Assembly (NCBI GenBank): GCA_028282005.1
Contig: JANQIV010000112.1
Location: 1-64,000 of the forward strand
Length of the DNA: 64,000 bases
Reading direction: 5' to 3'
Source of the DNA: Melioribacteraceae bacterium
GTDB lineage: Bacteria > Bacteroidota > Ignavibacteria > Ignavibacteriales > Melioribacteraceae
The notes under the pieces were generated by a model. The model was not told the origin of the DNA. It was given only the letters and a program-made list of their open reading frames with translations, and did no database searches. Below are positions 10,173 through 19,058 of this stretch, in pieces (the stretch's first letter is position 1; each line of letters begins with the position of its first letter). Made by a program: the position numbers and the translations under genes.

Positions 10173-10529
10173 ATGGATAAAGAACCATATGTTTACAATG
10201 CAAATGTTGTGTCTGTTTATGATGGCGACACAATAACTGTAGATATTGATTTGGGATTATCAACTTTTGTAAAAGGTGAAAAAATTAGATTGCACAGAAT
10301 TAATGCTCCTGAAGTGCGTGGCAAAGAGAAAGAAATGGGAAAAAAATCGAGAGATTTTTTGAGAGGTATAATTTTGGGAAGAGATGTTTTGATTCAAACC
10401 ATTAAAGATAAAAAAGGCAAGTATGGAAGATACCTTGGAGAAATATGGTATAAAAATGATGACGGTAAATATGTAAACGTCAATGATCTAATGGTAAAGA
10501 AAAAATTTGCAATACTTAAAAGTTACTAA
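10173..10529 (+). CDS. thermonuclease (SNase)-like nuclease
   Basis: A 118-residue protein consisting of one staphylococcal-nuclease OB-fold domain. VVSVYDGDTITVDIDLG supplies the calcium-binding aspartates, LHRINAPEVRGKEKE the first catalytic arginine, and GKYGRYLGEIW the second conserved arginine region. These calcium-dependent enzymes cut DNA and RNA, but this one has no signal peptide or lipobox, unlike secreted nucleases. AAAGGA precedes the ATG. It stands alone in a 136-base gap from the chitin operon and converges with the next minus-strand gene with one base between them. Confidence 0.85.
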   Translation: MDKEPYVYNANVVSVYDGDTITVDIDLGLSTFVKGEKIRLHRINAPEVRGKEKEMGKKSRDFLRGIILGRDVLIQTIKDKKGKYGRYLGEIWYKNDDGKYVNVNDLMVKKKFAILKSY

Positions 10530-10530
10530 T

Positions 10531-11154
10531 TTATTCTACCTTACGAATTAATAATCCTGTTGTTGAAACCATTACATCTAATTTAGAATGCCTTTTAACA
10601 CTTACAAATGTACCCGAACCGTATTCAGCATCAACAAAAGGTGATAGGAATTCATAACTTTCCCTTAGGTCATACATATCAAAATATTGGTTACGGGATA
10701 AAGAAAATACTGTCCGTTCTTTTGTTTGCTCATCAAATAATTTTGTGTATCTGCCACCCACACGGTCCAGTTGATACAGAGTGTGAATCCCAAAAATATT
10801 AGCAATGGGATGCCATTTAAGAATACGTGCATCAACATAAATTTCATCTCCTGATAAAATATACCGAGCAATTGAGCTATCAGGAAAAGTAAAAGAAGCA
10901 GCAAACTTTTTGTTACCTAACGGTTCAATTTGAATTGTTGCCGCAAGTTCTTCCCTTGTTAAAGCATTATATCCTTGCAAAGATATTGAAAGGGTTGCAC
11001 AAAGTAATGTTAATGCAACCATCAGTAACAATGTTACGAAACTTAAAGCAGTACCGGTAAGCTTTCTATTTCTTGCAGCCTTAAATGTGATGCCTAGAAA
11101 AACGAAAGTTAGTACAGCAAATACAATTGACAAAACAATGAGAGTAGAATTCAT
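10531..11154 (-). CDS. hypothetical membrane protein with two N-terminal transmembrane segments
   Basis: I do not recognise the family. The 207-residue protein has two hydrophobic segments (about residues 5-24 and 34-56) followed by a predicted extracytoplasmic beta-rich domain containing IQIEPLGNKKFAASFTFPDSS and SLSRNQYFDMYDLRESY. The pattern of a small membrane anchor plus a periplasmic domain is clear; no catalytic motif is visible. It lies 28 bases downstream of the DUF819 gene on the same strand and may be its operon partner. The stop faces that of the nuclease gene with one base between. Confidence 0.7.
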   Translation of the reverse strand: MNSTLIVLSIVFAVLTFVFLGITFKAARNRKLTGTALSFVTLLLMVALTLLCATLSISLQGYNALTREELAATIQIEPLGNKKFAASFTFPDSSIARYILSGDEIYVDARILKWHPIANIFGIHTLYQLDRVGGRYTKLFDEQTKERTVFSLSRNQYFDMYDLRESYEFLSPFVDAEYGSGTFVSVKRHSKLDVMVSTTGLLIRKVE

Positions 11155-11182
11155 TTTTTAGAAATCAGTTTTATTATTAAAA

Positions 11183-12328
11183 TTATTTTAGCCAATAGCC
11201 GACTGCAACGCCTATGAAAGTTGCAATAGCATAGCCAAGTGTTCCACAGAGTATTGCTGGGATAACAAGGTCTTTCCACTTTCTTGCAACTGCCATTGCC
11301 GCGGCAGTAGTTGGTCCACCCATATTAGCATTTGATGCAATTACGATTTCAGACAAATCGAGTTTGAAAATATAACTTGCTGTTAAAAGAAAAATTAAAT
11401 GAACAAAAAGTATCAATCCGGCAAATACAAATAGAATAGGTCCGTATTTTAGTACGATCATAATATTGGCACTTGCGCCAATTACGGCAAAAAAGACTTG
11501 CATTAAAAGCATTCCGATTTTATCTGCGCCATTTATTTTTCCGATACTTTTTGGAAAGAACGTTGCAATGCCTACTATTACTGTGGTTATAATTAAAATA
11601 CCAATGCCTTTAACACCGCTTAAGCCGGCAATCCAAAATCCGAAAGCACAAATTGCAAAACTTATTGCTAATGACCTGCCCATATCATAAAGGTTAATTT
11701 TATCATCTTCTGATTCAGCCAATTTTACTTCATCTATTTTCTGAGCTTTTTGTTCATAATCATTCTTAAATCTTCTCTGCAAAAATTTTATTGAAGGCAG
11801 TGAGAACAGAACTAAAAAATATAACGTCATCACAAGGTTATCTGCAGCAATGCCTGCAGCAAGCAAGTCCCCGGATTTCATTTGTACGGCCTCAGCCGAT
11901 GCAACATAGTTCATTGATCCGCCGATATATGTTGAGCAGAAAATAGCGGCTAGTTTCCAGCCCTCTTTCCCAAGTGGTATTAAATTATAAGAGAGTACTG
12001 TCCCAAGCACCGTACCGATCCCCCCGAAAACAAAGGCCAGGAGGGTTGGTCCGGCTTCTTTGAATATCTTCTTTAGATTTGCTTTAAAAAGTAAAAGTGG
12101 AATAGCCAAAGGAACGAGATACGACCAAACGACATCATAAGATGGTGCCGAAGATGGAATAATAGATAAATTTGATAATACAAATGCAGCCAGAATTGTA
12201 ATAACTACTGCGGATAATTTTGAGCCCCATTTTGTTTTTTCTGCCCATAAACCAAATGCTGCTGTTATAAAAAGTACTGCCCATAATGCCCAATGCTGGT
12301 CTTCTGCAATTAATGTATTTTCGAACAA
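11183..12328 (-). CDS. DUF819 family membrane protein (YjcL-like)
   Basis: A 381-residue polytopic membrane protein with about ten hydrophobic segments. Family features are the opening LIAEDQHWALWAVLFITAAFGLWAE, the YIGGSMNYVASAEAV segment and ASNANMGGPTTAAAMAVARKWKDLVIPAILCG near the C-terminus. GGSMN and GGPTTAAA resemble the paired re-entrant-loop motifs of ion-coupled transporters. The substrate is unknown. An AAGGAG ribosome site precedes the ATG, and the gene starts 15 bases after a cupin gene. A transporter role is inference from topology. Confidence 0.85.
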   Translation of the reverse strand: MFENTLIAEDQHWALWAVLFITAAFGLWAEKTKWGSKLSAVVITILAAFVLSNLSIIPSSAPSYDVVWSYLVPLAIPLLLFKANLKKIFKEAGPTLLAFVFGGIGTVLGTVLSYNLIPLGKEGWKLAAIFCSTYIGGSMNYVASAEAVQMKSGDLLAAGIAADNLVMTLYFLVLFSLPSIKFLQRRFKNDYEQKAQKIDEVKLAESEDDKINLYDMGRSLAISFAICAFGFWIAGLSGVKGIGILIITTVIVGIATFFPKSIGKINGADKIGMLLMQVFFAVIGASANIMIVLKYGPILFVFAGLILFVHLIFLLTASYIFKLDLSEIVIASNANMGGPTTAAAMAVARKWKDLVIPAILCGTLGYAIATFIGVAVGYWLK

Positions 12329-12343
12329 AAAGATTCTCCTTAA

Positions 12344-12664
12344 CTAGTAAAATACAGCAATCCAATAAGTATGTTCATTTGGATCAGTATATTCAACTCT
12401 GTGTTTAGCATGAGCGGGGATATTCAAATAATCGCCCTTGCACATTAGTGTTTTGGTACCGTCTTCAAAAACTAATTCCGCCTTGCCCTGAATTAAAATT
12501 ACAAACTCATTCAGTTCTTGATCATACCAAAAGTCTTTTGGCGATTTATGCCCATGTGAAACAATACGCTCAATTTTCACATTTTTTGATTCTACCAATT
12601 TCTCGACATATTCCTCTTCGAGATTTTCTGGGATGTATTCGAATATGTTTTTTAGTTTGATCAA
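12344..12664 (-). CDS. small cupin-domain protein
   Basis: A 106-residue single-domain cupin. The motifs are SHGHKSPKDFWYDQELNEFVILIQG (cupin motif 1 with metal-ligand His and Glu) and GDYLNIPAHAKHRVE (motif 2 with a His). The protein is too short to carry another domain, and small cupins of this type have no assigned substrate. One base separates its start from the upstream MscS gene and 15 bases separate it from DUF819, so the three are probably cotranscribed. Metal binding is likely because the histidines are kept; the function is unknown. Confidence 0.8.
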   Translation of the reverse strand: MIKLKNIFEYIPENLEEEYVEKLVESKNVKIERIVSHGHKSPKDFWYDQELNEFVILIQGKAELVFEDGTKTLMCKGDYLNIPAHAKHRVEYTDPNEHTYWIAVFY

Positions 12665-12665
12665 T

Positions 12666-13889
12666 TTAATTTCCTGATAAATCGCTGATCTTATTAAAAT
12701 CTTTTCCAGTTGGGTTTTGATAAATACCTAACTCGAACATTGAAACAACAGCAAAGAAATGATCAAATATATCAGCCTGAATTTCTTCGTATGGTATCCA
12801 ATCAGTAGTACTTGTAAAAACATAAATCTCAATTGGAATTCCGTTTGGGCCCGGTGCTAGTTGCCTTACTAAAAATGTAAGTCCTTTGTGAATATCTTCC
12901 CTGCTCCTTAAATAAGCTTTTATATATTCCCTGAAAGTTCCGATATTTGTCAATCTTCTGCCGTTAATAAGTTCTTCAGTAGTTACAGATTTTTCTAAAT
13001 TGTATTTTTCAATTTCGTGTCGTTTTGATTTAACGTACTCAGAGATCAAATCAAACTTTTCAAATTTGTTGAGCATTTCATCATTACAGAATTTTACTGA
13101 AGAAAGATCAATGTAAATAGGGCGTTTAATTCTTCTGCCACCCATTTCCTGCATTCCGCGCCAGTTTTTAAATGATACTTCAACCAATTTATGTGTAGGG
13201 AAAATAGAAACAGTTTTATCAAAATTTCTAACTTTGATTGTGTGAAGTGCAATATCCATAATATCTCCGTCAATATTAAGTGACGGTACTTCAATCCAGT
13301 CGCCGATGCGGACCATATCGTAAGAAGTAATTTGGATGCTTGCAATAAAGGATAAAATTGTGTCGCGGAAAACAAATAAAATAATTGCTGTTAAAGCACC
13401 AATCCCGGTGAGCAATGTTAGTGGATCTTGATTTGTAAGAATACCTACTGTGACTATTCCGCCAACAATAAATACAATTATACTTACAATCTGAAGATAG
13501 CCCTTTATTGGCCTATCTTTGTGCCTCTCCTCTTTTTCCCATATTTCATTAAATGATGTGAATAAAGAAGAAATTGAAACTATTACCAAGACAGCAATAA
13601 TTGCTTCAATAATATTTTTGAAAGTATGTTCAACACTTGGCACTAAATGAAAAAAACTATGAAAAACTAAAAGGGGAGCTATATATGCCAACCTATTTAA
13701 AAACTTTTTATTAAGAAGGATATCATCATACTTAGTCTTTGTTCTTTTGATAATCTTGTTAACAACCGATAAAATTATTTTTTTCGTAATTATTAATACA
13801 AAATAAGCTAATAGAATTATCCCGATAATGATCAAAGTATTTTTTACATAAACGTGTTCATTAAGCCATAGTAGAATTTCGTTTATCAT
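12666..13889 (-). CDS. mechanosensitive ion channel, MscS family (YbdG-like)
   Basis: A 407-residue inner-membrane protein. About five transmembrane segments precede the pore helix and MscS beta domain: LTGIGALTAIILFVFRDTILSFIASIQI is the pore-lining TM3 region, followed by MVRIGDWIEVPSLNIDGDIMDIALHTIKVRNFD. The C-terminal domain is long, as in E. coli YbdG. Such channels release solutes on hypo-osmotic shock. The gene sits between a GNAT gene (10 bases) and the cupin gene (one base) on the minus strand. Confidence 0.9.
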   Translation of the reverse strand: MINEILLWLNEHVYVKNTLIIIGIILLAYFVLIITKKIILSVVNKIIKRTKTKYDDILLNKKFLNRLAYIAPLLVFHSFFHLVPSVEHTFKNIIEAIIAVLVIVSISSLFTSFNEIWEKEERHKDRPIKGYLQIVSIIVFIVGGIVTVGILTNQDPLTLLTGIGALTAIILFVFRDTILSFIASIQITSYDMVRIGDWIEVPSLNIDGDIMDIALHTIKVRNFDKTVSIFPTHKLVEVSFKNWRGMQEMGGRRIKRPIYIDLSSVKFCNDEMLNKFEKFDLISEYVKSKRHEIEKYNLEKSVTTEELINGRRLTNIGTFREYIKAYLRSREDIHKGLTFLVRQLAPGPNGIPIEIYVFTSTTDWIPYEEIQADIFDHFFAVVSMFELGIYQNPTGKDFNKISDLSGN

Positions 13890-13899
13890 GTAGTATCCT

Positions 13900-14403
13900 T
13901 TATTTTTCTGAATTAGCCAAGTTAGTTAAAGTATCGCCAGCAATTCTAAATACTGTCCATTCGTCCATTGATTCAGCGCCTAAGTTTTCATAAAAGTCAA
14001 TTGCCGGTTTATTCCAATCAAGTACCCACCATTCAAGCCTTCCGCAATCCCTTTCAATTGCAAGTTTAGCCAAAAAGGAAAGCATAATTTTTCCTATCCC
14101 GTTACCTCTTGCTTCGGGTAGAACGTACAAATCTTCTAAATACAAGCCTGGCTTGGCTAAAAAAGTTGAAAAATTATGAAAAAAAATAGCGAAGGCTACC
14201 GGATTATCATCAACATAAGCAAGAATTGCCTCTGCTTTTGAATTTTCTCCAAATAAATTTTCCTGAATTAGCTCTTCTGTTGCAGTTACTTCATGCTCTA
14301 GTTTTTCGTACTTTGCTAATTCTTTAATGAATCGGAGAATTATTTTTGCATCCTTTTTATTCGCAAATTTGATTATTAAGTTATTGTTAATATTTAATCT
14401 CAT
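13900..14403 (-). CDS. GNAT family N-acetyltransferase (diamine acetyltransferase-like)
   Basis: A 167-residue acetyltransferase. The acetyl-CoA loop is seen in LYVLPEARGNGIGKIML (R/Q-x-x-G-x-G/A) and the SAT-like C-terminus in LEWWVLDWNKPAIDFYENLGA. The family acetylates small amines such as polyamines or amino acids; the substrate here is not certain. The frame is open to 14547, but the extra 48 residues are hydrophobic, unrelated to the family and overlap the divergent gene, so ATG at 14403 is chosen. Only 34 bases separate this start from the plus-strand gene at 14438. Confidence 0.85.
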   Translation of the reverse strand: MRLNINNNLIIKFANKKDAKIILRFIKELAKYEKLEHEVTATEELIQENLFGENSKAEAILAYVDDNPVAFAIFFHNFSTFLAKPGLYLEDLYVLPEARGNGIGKIMLSFLAKLAIERDCGRLEWWVLDWNKPAIDFYENLGAESMDEWTVFRIAGDTLTNLANSEK

Positions 14404-14437
14404 CCAATTAGCACTAAAAATAAAAAAGAGAAAGGGT

Positions 14438-15514
14438 ATGAATTCAAAACTACAAATTATTTTATTTGTACTGACATTTCTACTGCTACAAGATAATACT
14501 TTCTGCCGAGATTTTAATAGTAAAATTTCCGGCAAGGTAATCGACAAAGAGACTAACGAACCGATCCCTAATGCACAAGTTTATATCTCAGGAACTACTT
14601 ACGGTACTACTACTGATCTTAAAGGCGAATATCAAATCAAAAATGTCCCACCGGGAATTCACGATCTAGTTGTTTCAATGATATCATTTAAAACAGAGAT
14701 CAAAGCCATTGCAATGAGAGCAGACAAGCACATGGAAGTTAATTTCAAACTTGGCCAGCAGCCAATTGAAATGGGGGAAATTGTTGTTGAGTCTGAGAGG
14801 CCTGAGAACTGGGATAGGAATTTGAGAACATTTAAAGAAAAATTTTTAGGGACGACTATATATGCAGAAGATTGTGAAATTGAGAATGAGCTTCGTTTGG
14901 ATTTTGAATTAACTGAAGGAAAGCTTATTGCCAGGGCTGACAGACCTTTGGTAATAAATAACAACTCGCTTGGATACAAAATTTACTGTGACATTATTGC
15001 ATTCGTCTATTACATTGAAAATACTGAGACCAAGTATACAATTATGACGAGATATGTTGATATGGAAACTGACGATCCGAATCAGAAGCAGCAATGGGAA
15101 AAAAATAGGGAAAGTGCTTATTTAGGTTCGATAAGACATTTTTTGAAGAGCATGAAAAAGGGCACTTATAAAAATGATGGTTACCAAGTGTATCATGCGA
15201 AACCTGCTAGTCAAAGAATAAATCCGATTAAGTTGGAATGGTTTGTTGGTGAAATTGGAGAAGATGAACAAATAATTAGAGATGGGTTTTTACCGGGTGA
15301 ACATGTTTTAAATTTCCAAGACTTTTTACTGGTTTGGTATGACCATCCTAACATTGGCAGAAGACAAGAATCTTATTTTATGCTCAATTATTATGAAGTA
15401 AATATCGATGAGTACGGATATTGTTATGAAATATTACCGTTCAAAAAAACAGGCTATTGGGCTACCACAGGCATGGCCGACATGCTGCCAAAGTACTATG
15501 GAGAGTTCAACTAA
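14438..15514 (+). CDS. secreted protein with N-terminal carboxypeptidase-like regulatory (beta-sandwich) domain
   Basis: A 358-residue exported protein. The chosen ATG at 14438 has a GAAAGGG ribosome site and opens a signal peptide (LQIILFVLTFLLLQDNTFC); an upstream in-frame start at 14327 would run into the divergent GNAT gene. Residues about 25-110 form a CarbopepD_reg-like domain: GKVIDKETNEPIPNAQVYISGT, GEYQIKNVPPG. This is the type often found at the front of outer-membrane proteins in Bacteroidota. The remaining 250 residues are beta-rich and of unknown function. No TonB plug or barrel is present. The stop overlaps that of the convergent putative porin gene by four bases. Confidence 0.75.
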   Translation: MNSKLQIILFVLTFLLLQDNTFCRDFNSKISGKVIDKETNEPIPNAQVYISGTTYGTTTDLKGEYQIKNVPPGIHDLVVSMISFKTEIKAIAMRADKHMEVNFKLGQQPIEMGEIVVESERPENWDRNLRTFKEKFLGTTIYAEDCEIENELRLDFELTEGKLIARADRPLVINNNSLGYKIYCDIIAFVYYIENTETKYTIMTRYVDMETDDPNQKQQWEKNRESAYLGSIRHFLKSMKKGTYKNDGYQVYHAKPASQRINPIKLEWFVGEIGEDEQIIRDGFLPGEHVLNFQDFLLVWYDHPNIGRRQESYFMLNYYEVNIDEYGYCYEILPFKKTGYWATTGMADMLPKYYGEFN

Positions 15515-16674
15515 AAATAATACTCTGTTTGAAAATAAATTGAAGTTGAGTAATACCAATATTCAGAATTCTCGGGACCGTAGAAAAATTGAGTCCCGAG
15601 ATTCAAATAGAAATCTTCTGTCGCAGAATAGTTCCCAATTAATGATAGATAACCACTTCCGTCGTTCAGATTAGTGTTATTTGAAAATGTAAATGTCAGC
15701 AGCGGATGATATTGATAGCTGGAATTAAAATGGATATAATTTTTCGAAAGATTTATAATCTCGCCTTTGAAAAGCCTATCTAATTCGTAATTATCTTTAT
15801 TTGTTTTGCCTTCACCATTAAATTGATATTCTAGCATTAAATACAATTTTCGTGAAACTTGAGCATCAATTCCGAGAATATATTTCACAAAATTTTGATC
15901 TAATTTATTTTCATCTGCTGAAAAAATTCCTTCGCCTCTTACTCCGGCGCCAAAAAAATTTCCGGCAAAGTCTGCCCCGGTAACAATTCTGTTCTCAAAA
16001 TTTCCTGCCATCACTGAAAAATCGTATTCGCCGATATTAGTTCTGAAACGTCCGCCAAAGTTGCTGTTGCCAATTTTTTCGTTTGGATTGAACACCAAAT
16101 TTAGATCAGTGAAATTCCCGAGAAAATATTTTAAAGCAATTACATCAGCTCCGTCTTTTTCAACTTTTGAAAATGATGCCGGATTTATCGGATTAAATAA
16201 ATCTGTGGGATTCCAGACTCTTCCTGTTCCCCAGGAAATACGTTGCCGGCCTAAAGTTACATTCCCTTTGCCAAAAGCATATTTTAAATAGAGTCTATCG
16301 ATAAAGTGAGAGATTGAAAATTTTTCTTCATTCACCGGCGTCCAAGTTAAATCGAACAATTGTCGCGAAGTTTTTTGTGGTACCGTTTGAAATAATTCAC
16401 TTGAAGTATTCTTATAGAGAGAGACAATTTCGTACTCAACATTTAATCGGAAGTCATCGCCGAAGTAAAATACTGGGCGCAATCGCGCCCGTGATAAATT
16501 TAGAATTTGTGAATTATCAAGTTCGTATTCTTCTGCTAAGGACTTATTGAACTTTTGATAGATAGAAAAATTATTTACATATCCTGAGAAGTCGTATTCG
16601 ACCTGACTAAACAAAAAGTTGCTAGTAGAAAGAAGAAAGTAAAACGTATATTTAAGTATTCTCTTGTTTAACAT
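15511..16674 (-). CDS. putative outer-membrane beta-barrel protein (porin-like)
   Basis: A 387-residue protein with a signal peptide (YTFYFLLSTSNFLFSQ) followed by alternating polar/hydrophobic strands, many aromatic girdle residues and a C-terminal aromatic end (IYFQTEYYF), as expected for an outer-membrane barrel. VTLGRQRISWGTGRVWNPTDLFNP resembles the strand-loop found in alginate-export/capsule-type and related porins in Bacteroidota. The cargo is unknown. It stands alone on the minus strand; its stop overlaps the neighbouring plus-strand gene by four bases. Confidence 0.7.
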   Translation of the reverse strand: MLNKRILKYTFYFLLSTSNFLFSQVEYDFSGYVNNFSIYQKFNKSLAEEYELDNSQILNLSRARLRPVFYFGDDFRLNVEYEIVSLYKNTSSELFQTVPQKTSRQLFDLTWTPVNEEKFSISHFIDRLYLKYAFGKGNVTLGRQRISWGTGRVWNPTDLFNPINPASFSKVEKDGADVIALKYFLGNFTDLNLVFNPNEKIGNSNFGGRFRTNIGEYDFSVMAGNFENRIVTGADFAGNFFGAGVRGEGIFSADENKLDQNFVKYILGIDAQVSRKLYLMLEYQFNGEGKTNKDNYELDRLFKGEIINLSKNYIHFNSSYQYHPLLTFTFSNNTNLNDGSGYLSLIGNYSATEDFYLNLGTQFFYGPENSEYWYYSTSIYFQTEYYF

Positions 16675-16702
16675 ATTTGAATAAAATAGATTATCTAATA
16701 AC

Positions 16703-17020
16703 CTAGCTTTGAATCAATCTCCAGCCAGCGTATAAAATATTATCGTAAACATTACCAATTCCCAGATAAAGCAATTTCCCTTTTTGATACCAGTGTAATA
16801 GGTAATAATTTTCTTTCTTTATAATTTCCATTTCATATTTATGTGTTACCTCTCCAATATCATTAAAATATGTCACAACATATTTACCTTCGTATGATTT
16901 GTTAATATCGCCTTCTACATTTCCAGAACCGGTGTATTCTTTATCATTAATTTTATAAATCCATTCGGCTTTCATTTGGTTATCATTCAAAAAATATTTT
17001 ACAAATCCAATGTCTTGCAT
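16703..17020 (-). CDS. hypothetical protein (105 aa), beta-rich
   Basis: I do not recognise this family. The 105-residue protein has no signal peptide or membrane segment. Its alternating pattern, MKAEWIYKINDKEYTGSGNVEG then YEGKYVVTYFNDIGEVTHKYEMEI and NYYLLHWYQKGKLLYLGIGN, suggests a small beta-barrel of lipocalin or calycin type. One base separates it from the stop of the NmrA-like reductase gene upstream, so the two are translationally linked and probably functionally related. Coding is supported by this tight coupling and the normal amino-acid composition. Confidence 0.65.
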   Translation of the reverse strand: MQDIGFVKYFLNDNQMKAEWIYKINDKEYTGSGNVEGDINKSYEGKYVVTYFNDIGEVTHKYEMEIIKKENYYLLHWYQKGKLLYLGIGNVYDNILYAGWRLIQS

Positions 17021-17021
17021 T

Positions 17022-17855
17022 TTATTTTCCTTCTTTCTTGAAAAAATCTTCTAATCTATTTGTACCGTATTTAGGAGCAACCATATCTATCGTAGTAACA
17101 TTAGTTACAAATTCCAATTCGCCATATGTCTTCTCTGAAGTAAAAAGTTTCATAACTACAATAATTAATCTTACTAACCATTTAGGGGTATTTATTATTT
17201 TTGGTTTTTTACCTAAGGTAATAAATGCAAGTGTCATAATTTCATTATGAGTGAAAACCTCTGGACCACCAATAATCACCTCCAATTCATTATTATCAAT
17301 TGATTCTACACATGCTTTTGCTACATCTGCGCCATGAATAGGATTGATCTTGTTTTCACCATCACCAAATATGTATCCTTTGCCTTTTTGGGCTAGTGCC
17401 AAATATTGTTTCATATCTGAAAAAAATCCATTTGGATACAAAATTGCATATGGTATTCCAAATTCCTTTAGGTAATTTTCAAATTTTATTTTTGCTTGAA
17501 CCATTTTGACATGTCCTAATACATCTGTCCCTAGTCCTGAAACATAAATAAATTTAGAAACTTCGCTCTTATCAGCTTCTATCAAAACATTTACATTAGC
17601 TTGATAGTCTACGGCCATGTAAGTCATTCCATCTTTCTGTTTAGTAATACCTAAACACGAAATGACTACGTCAATATCTTTTGCGATATCTTTAATTGAT
17701 TCTGGATTTGTAGCTTCACCAATAAATATTTCATCTGCTCCTAAATCGACTTGCCTTCTTGACAGTGCTCTAACCCAATATCCTTTGGATTTAAGTTCTT
17801 TTACTACGTATTTTCCTAAGTAACCGGTTGCACCGATTACTAATACTCGTTCCAT
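17022..17855 (-). CDS. NAD(P)-binding NmrA/SDR-like protein
   Basis: A 277-residue atypical short-chain dehydrogenase-type protein. The dinucleotide-binding motif is VIGATGYLGKYV at residues 5-16, with RALSRR after the second strand, which suggests an NADPH preference. The body resembles the NAD(P)H-binding group related to complex I assembly factor and NmrA proteins (FIYVSGLGTDVLG, YAILYPNGFFSD, INPIHGADVAKACVE). The usual YxxxK catalytic pair is not obvious, so it may be a redox sensor rather than an oxidoreductase. GGAG five bases before the ATG marks the start. It follows a LysE pseudogene by 11 bases. Confidence 0.8.
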   Translation of the reverse strand: MERVLVIGATGYLGKYVVKELKSKGYWVRALSRRQVDLGADEIFIGEATNPESIKDIAKDIDVVISCLGITKQKDGMTYMAVDYQANVNVLIEADKSEVSKFIYVSGLGTDVLGHVKMVQAKIKFENYLKEFGIPYAILYPNGFFSDMKQYLALAQKGKGYIFGDGENKINPIHGADVAKACVESIDNNELEVIIGGPEVFTHNEIMTLAFITLGKKPKIINTPKWLVRLIIVVMKLFTSEKTYGELEFVTNVTTIDMVAPKYGTNRLEDFFKKEGK

Positions 17856-17866
17856 TATTTCTCCGT

Positions 17867-18299
17867 TTAAATACTCATAGTTATAAAAAATACACTTAAC
17901 GAGCAGAACAACAATCCGCTGATTATTGAAAAGTGTCTTGCCCTATTATTTTTAGTTAACCAAATTCTAATTGTTGATGCTAGAACGGAATAAGTTGTTA
18001 AAATTTATTTGAATAGTTTTCATTAATAATTGTTTGATTCCTAGATAAAAAAGATAAACAGCACCTGCTATTTTGATTACTGTGAATGTAATTGGAGATG
18101 TCTTTAGAACAACACTTAATCCAAAAATTGATGCAGAACCAAGAATTAATAAACCAGTACTGTTGCCAAACATTATCGGAATAGTTTTTTTCCAACCATT
18201 TTCAATTGATCTTGTAATCACCAATAAAACTGCAGGGCCTGGTGAACCAGCAGGGATTAAGGCAGTCGGTACAAATAATATATATAATTCCGAATTCAT
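17867..18299 (-). pseudogene. LysE/RhtB-type amino-acid exporter, degenerate (internal deletion and frameshift)
   Basis: The first about 90 residues are a normal LysE N-terminus (IPAGSPGPAVLLVITRSIENGW, then GAVYLFYLGIKQLL). After KTIQ the frame ends at a stop following RSSINN, giving 110 residues where the family has about 205. In the next frame the DNA encodes YSVLASTIRIWLTKNNRARHF followed by SIISGLLFCSLSVFF, which matches the LysE C-terminal end (final helix pair) and stops at 17867. The middle, with the NPK loop and about 70 residues, is missing. So an internal deletion removed part of the gene and shifted the frame. Both remnants are only lightly degraded, so the loss looks recent. Confidence 0.75.
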
Positions 18300-18341
18300 G
18301 ACTATTTACTCACATAGCAAAAGAAAACAATTTCATTTGCT

Positions 18342-19019
18342 TCACTTTTCTTCAACAATTTTTCCGTCTTTTAAAATCAATAAACGTTTTGCTCTTTCTA
18401 TTACCTGGCTATCATGAGATGAAAAAATAAAAGTGATATTTTTTTCTTTATTCATCTTCTGCATTAAATCCAGTAACTTTGCACCCGTTTCAGAATCAAG
18501 ATTAGCCGTAGGTTCATCCGCTAAAACTACCGAAGGATTGTTAACAATTGCGCGGGTAACAGCAACGCGCTGTTGCTGTCCACCGCTCATTTCATTCGGC
18601 CGTTTGTTTGCCAATTCATCAATCTCTAATTCTTTCATCAATGCCAAAGCTTTATCTTGTCTTTCTTCTTCATTTATACCTAAAAGCATCATGCTAAATT
18701 CTATGTTTTCAAGTGCTGTTAAAACCGGAATTAAATTGTAAGCTTGAAAAACAAAACCAAGATTTTTCAATCTAAATTCAGATAGCTCCTTTTTGGATTT
18801 CGTTGAGATATCTTCATTTTCTATAAATATGTTACCTTCGGTTGGTTTGTCTAAAGCTCCCATTAAATTTAATAATGTTGTTTTGCCAGAACCCGATGGG
18901 CCGGCGATAACCATAAAGTCACCTTTAGCTATTTCTAAATCAATGCCTTTCAAAGCATGTACGGGCACACCATTGTCGTTATAAATTTTTTCTAGTTTTT
19001 CTGTTCTGATAATCTGCAT
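18342..19019 (-). CDS. ABC transporter ATP-binding protein (LolD/MacB type)
   Basis: A 225-residue ATPase with Walker A GPSGSGKTTLLN, Q-loop LGFVFQAYNLIPVLTALEN, signature MSGGQQQRVAVTRAI, Walker B VVLADEPTANLD and H-loop FSSHD. The LDSETGAKLLDLM region and Q-loop sequence are typical of the LolD/MacB/FtsE group, which pairs with FtsX-like permeases. It is the last gene of the operon that starts with the LolA-like gene at 22267, 39 bases after the second permease. It would power extraction or export of a lipid-like or protein substrate across the envelope. Confidence 0.93.
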   Translation of the reverse strand: MQIIRTEKLEKIYNDNGVPVHALKGIDLEIAKGDFMVIAGPSGSGKTTLLNLMGALDKPTEGNIFIENEDISTKSKKELSEFRLKNLGFVFQAYNLIPVLTALENIEFSMMLLGINEEERQDKALALMKELEIDELANKRPNEMSGGQQQRVAVTRAIVNNPSVVLADEPTANLDSETGAKLLDLMQKMNKEKNITFIFSSHDSQVIERAKRLLILKDGKIVEEK

Positions 19020-19058
19020 AGCGTTTACTCAAATTGTTTTCAATAGTTATTAAAATTT

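Noticed and set aside
14327-14437. N-terminal extension of the regulatory-domain protein
   Set aside because: A much better signal peptide and ribosome site exist at 14438; the extension overlaps the GNAT gene.
13900-14547. 215-residue version of the GNAT gene extended to 14547
   Set aside because: The extra 48 residues are hydrophobic, unlike the family, and lie over the divergent gene starting at 14438; ATG at 14403 fits.
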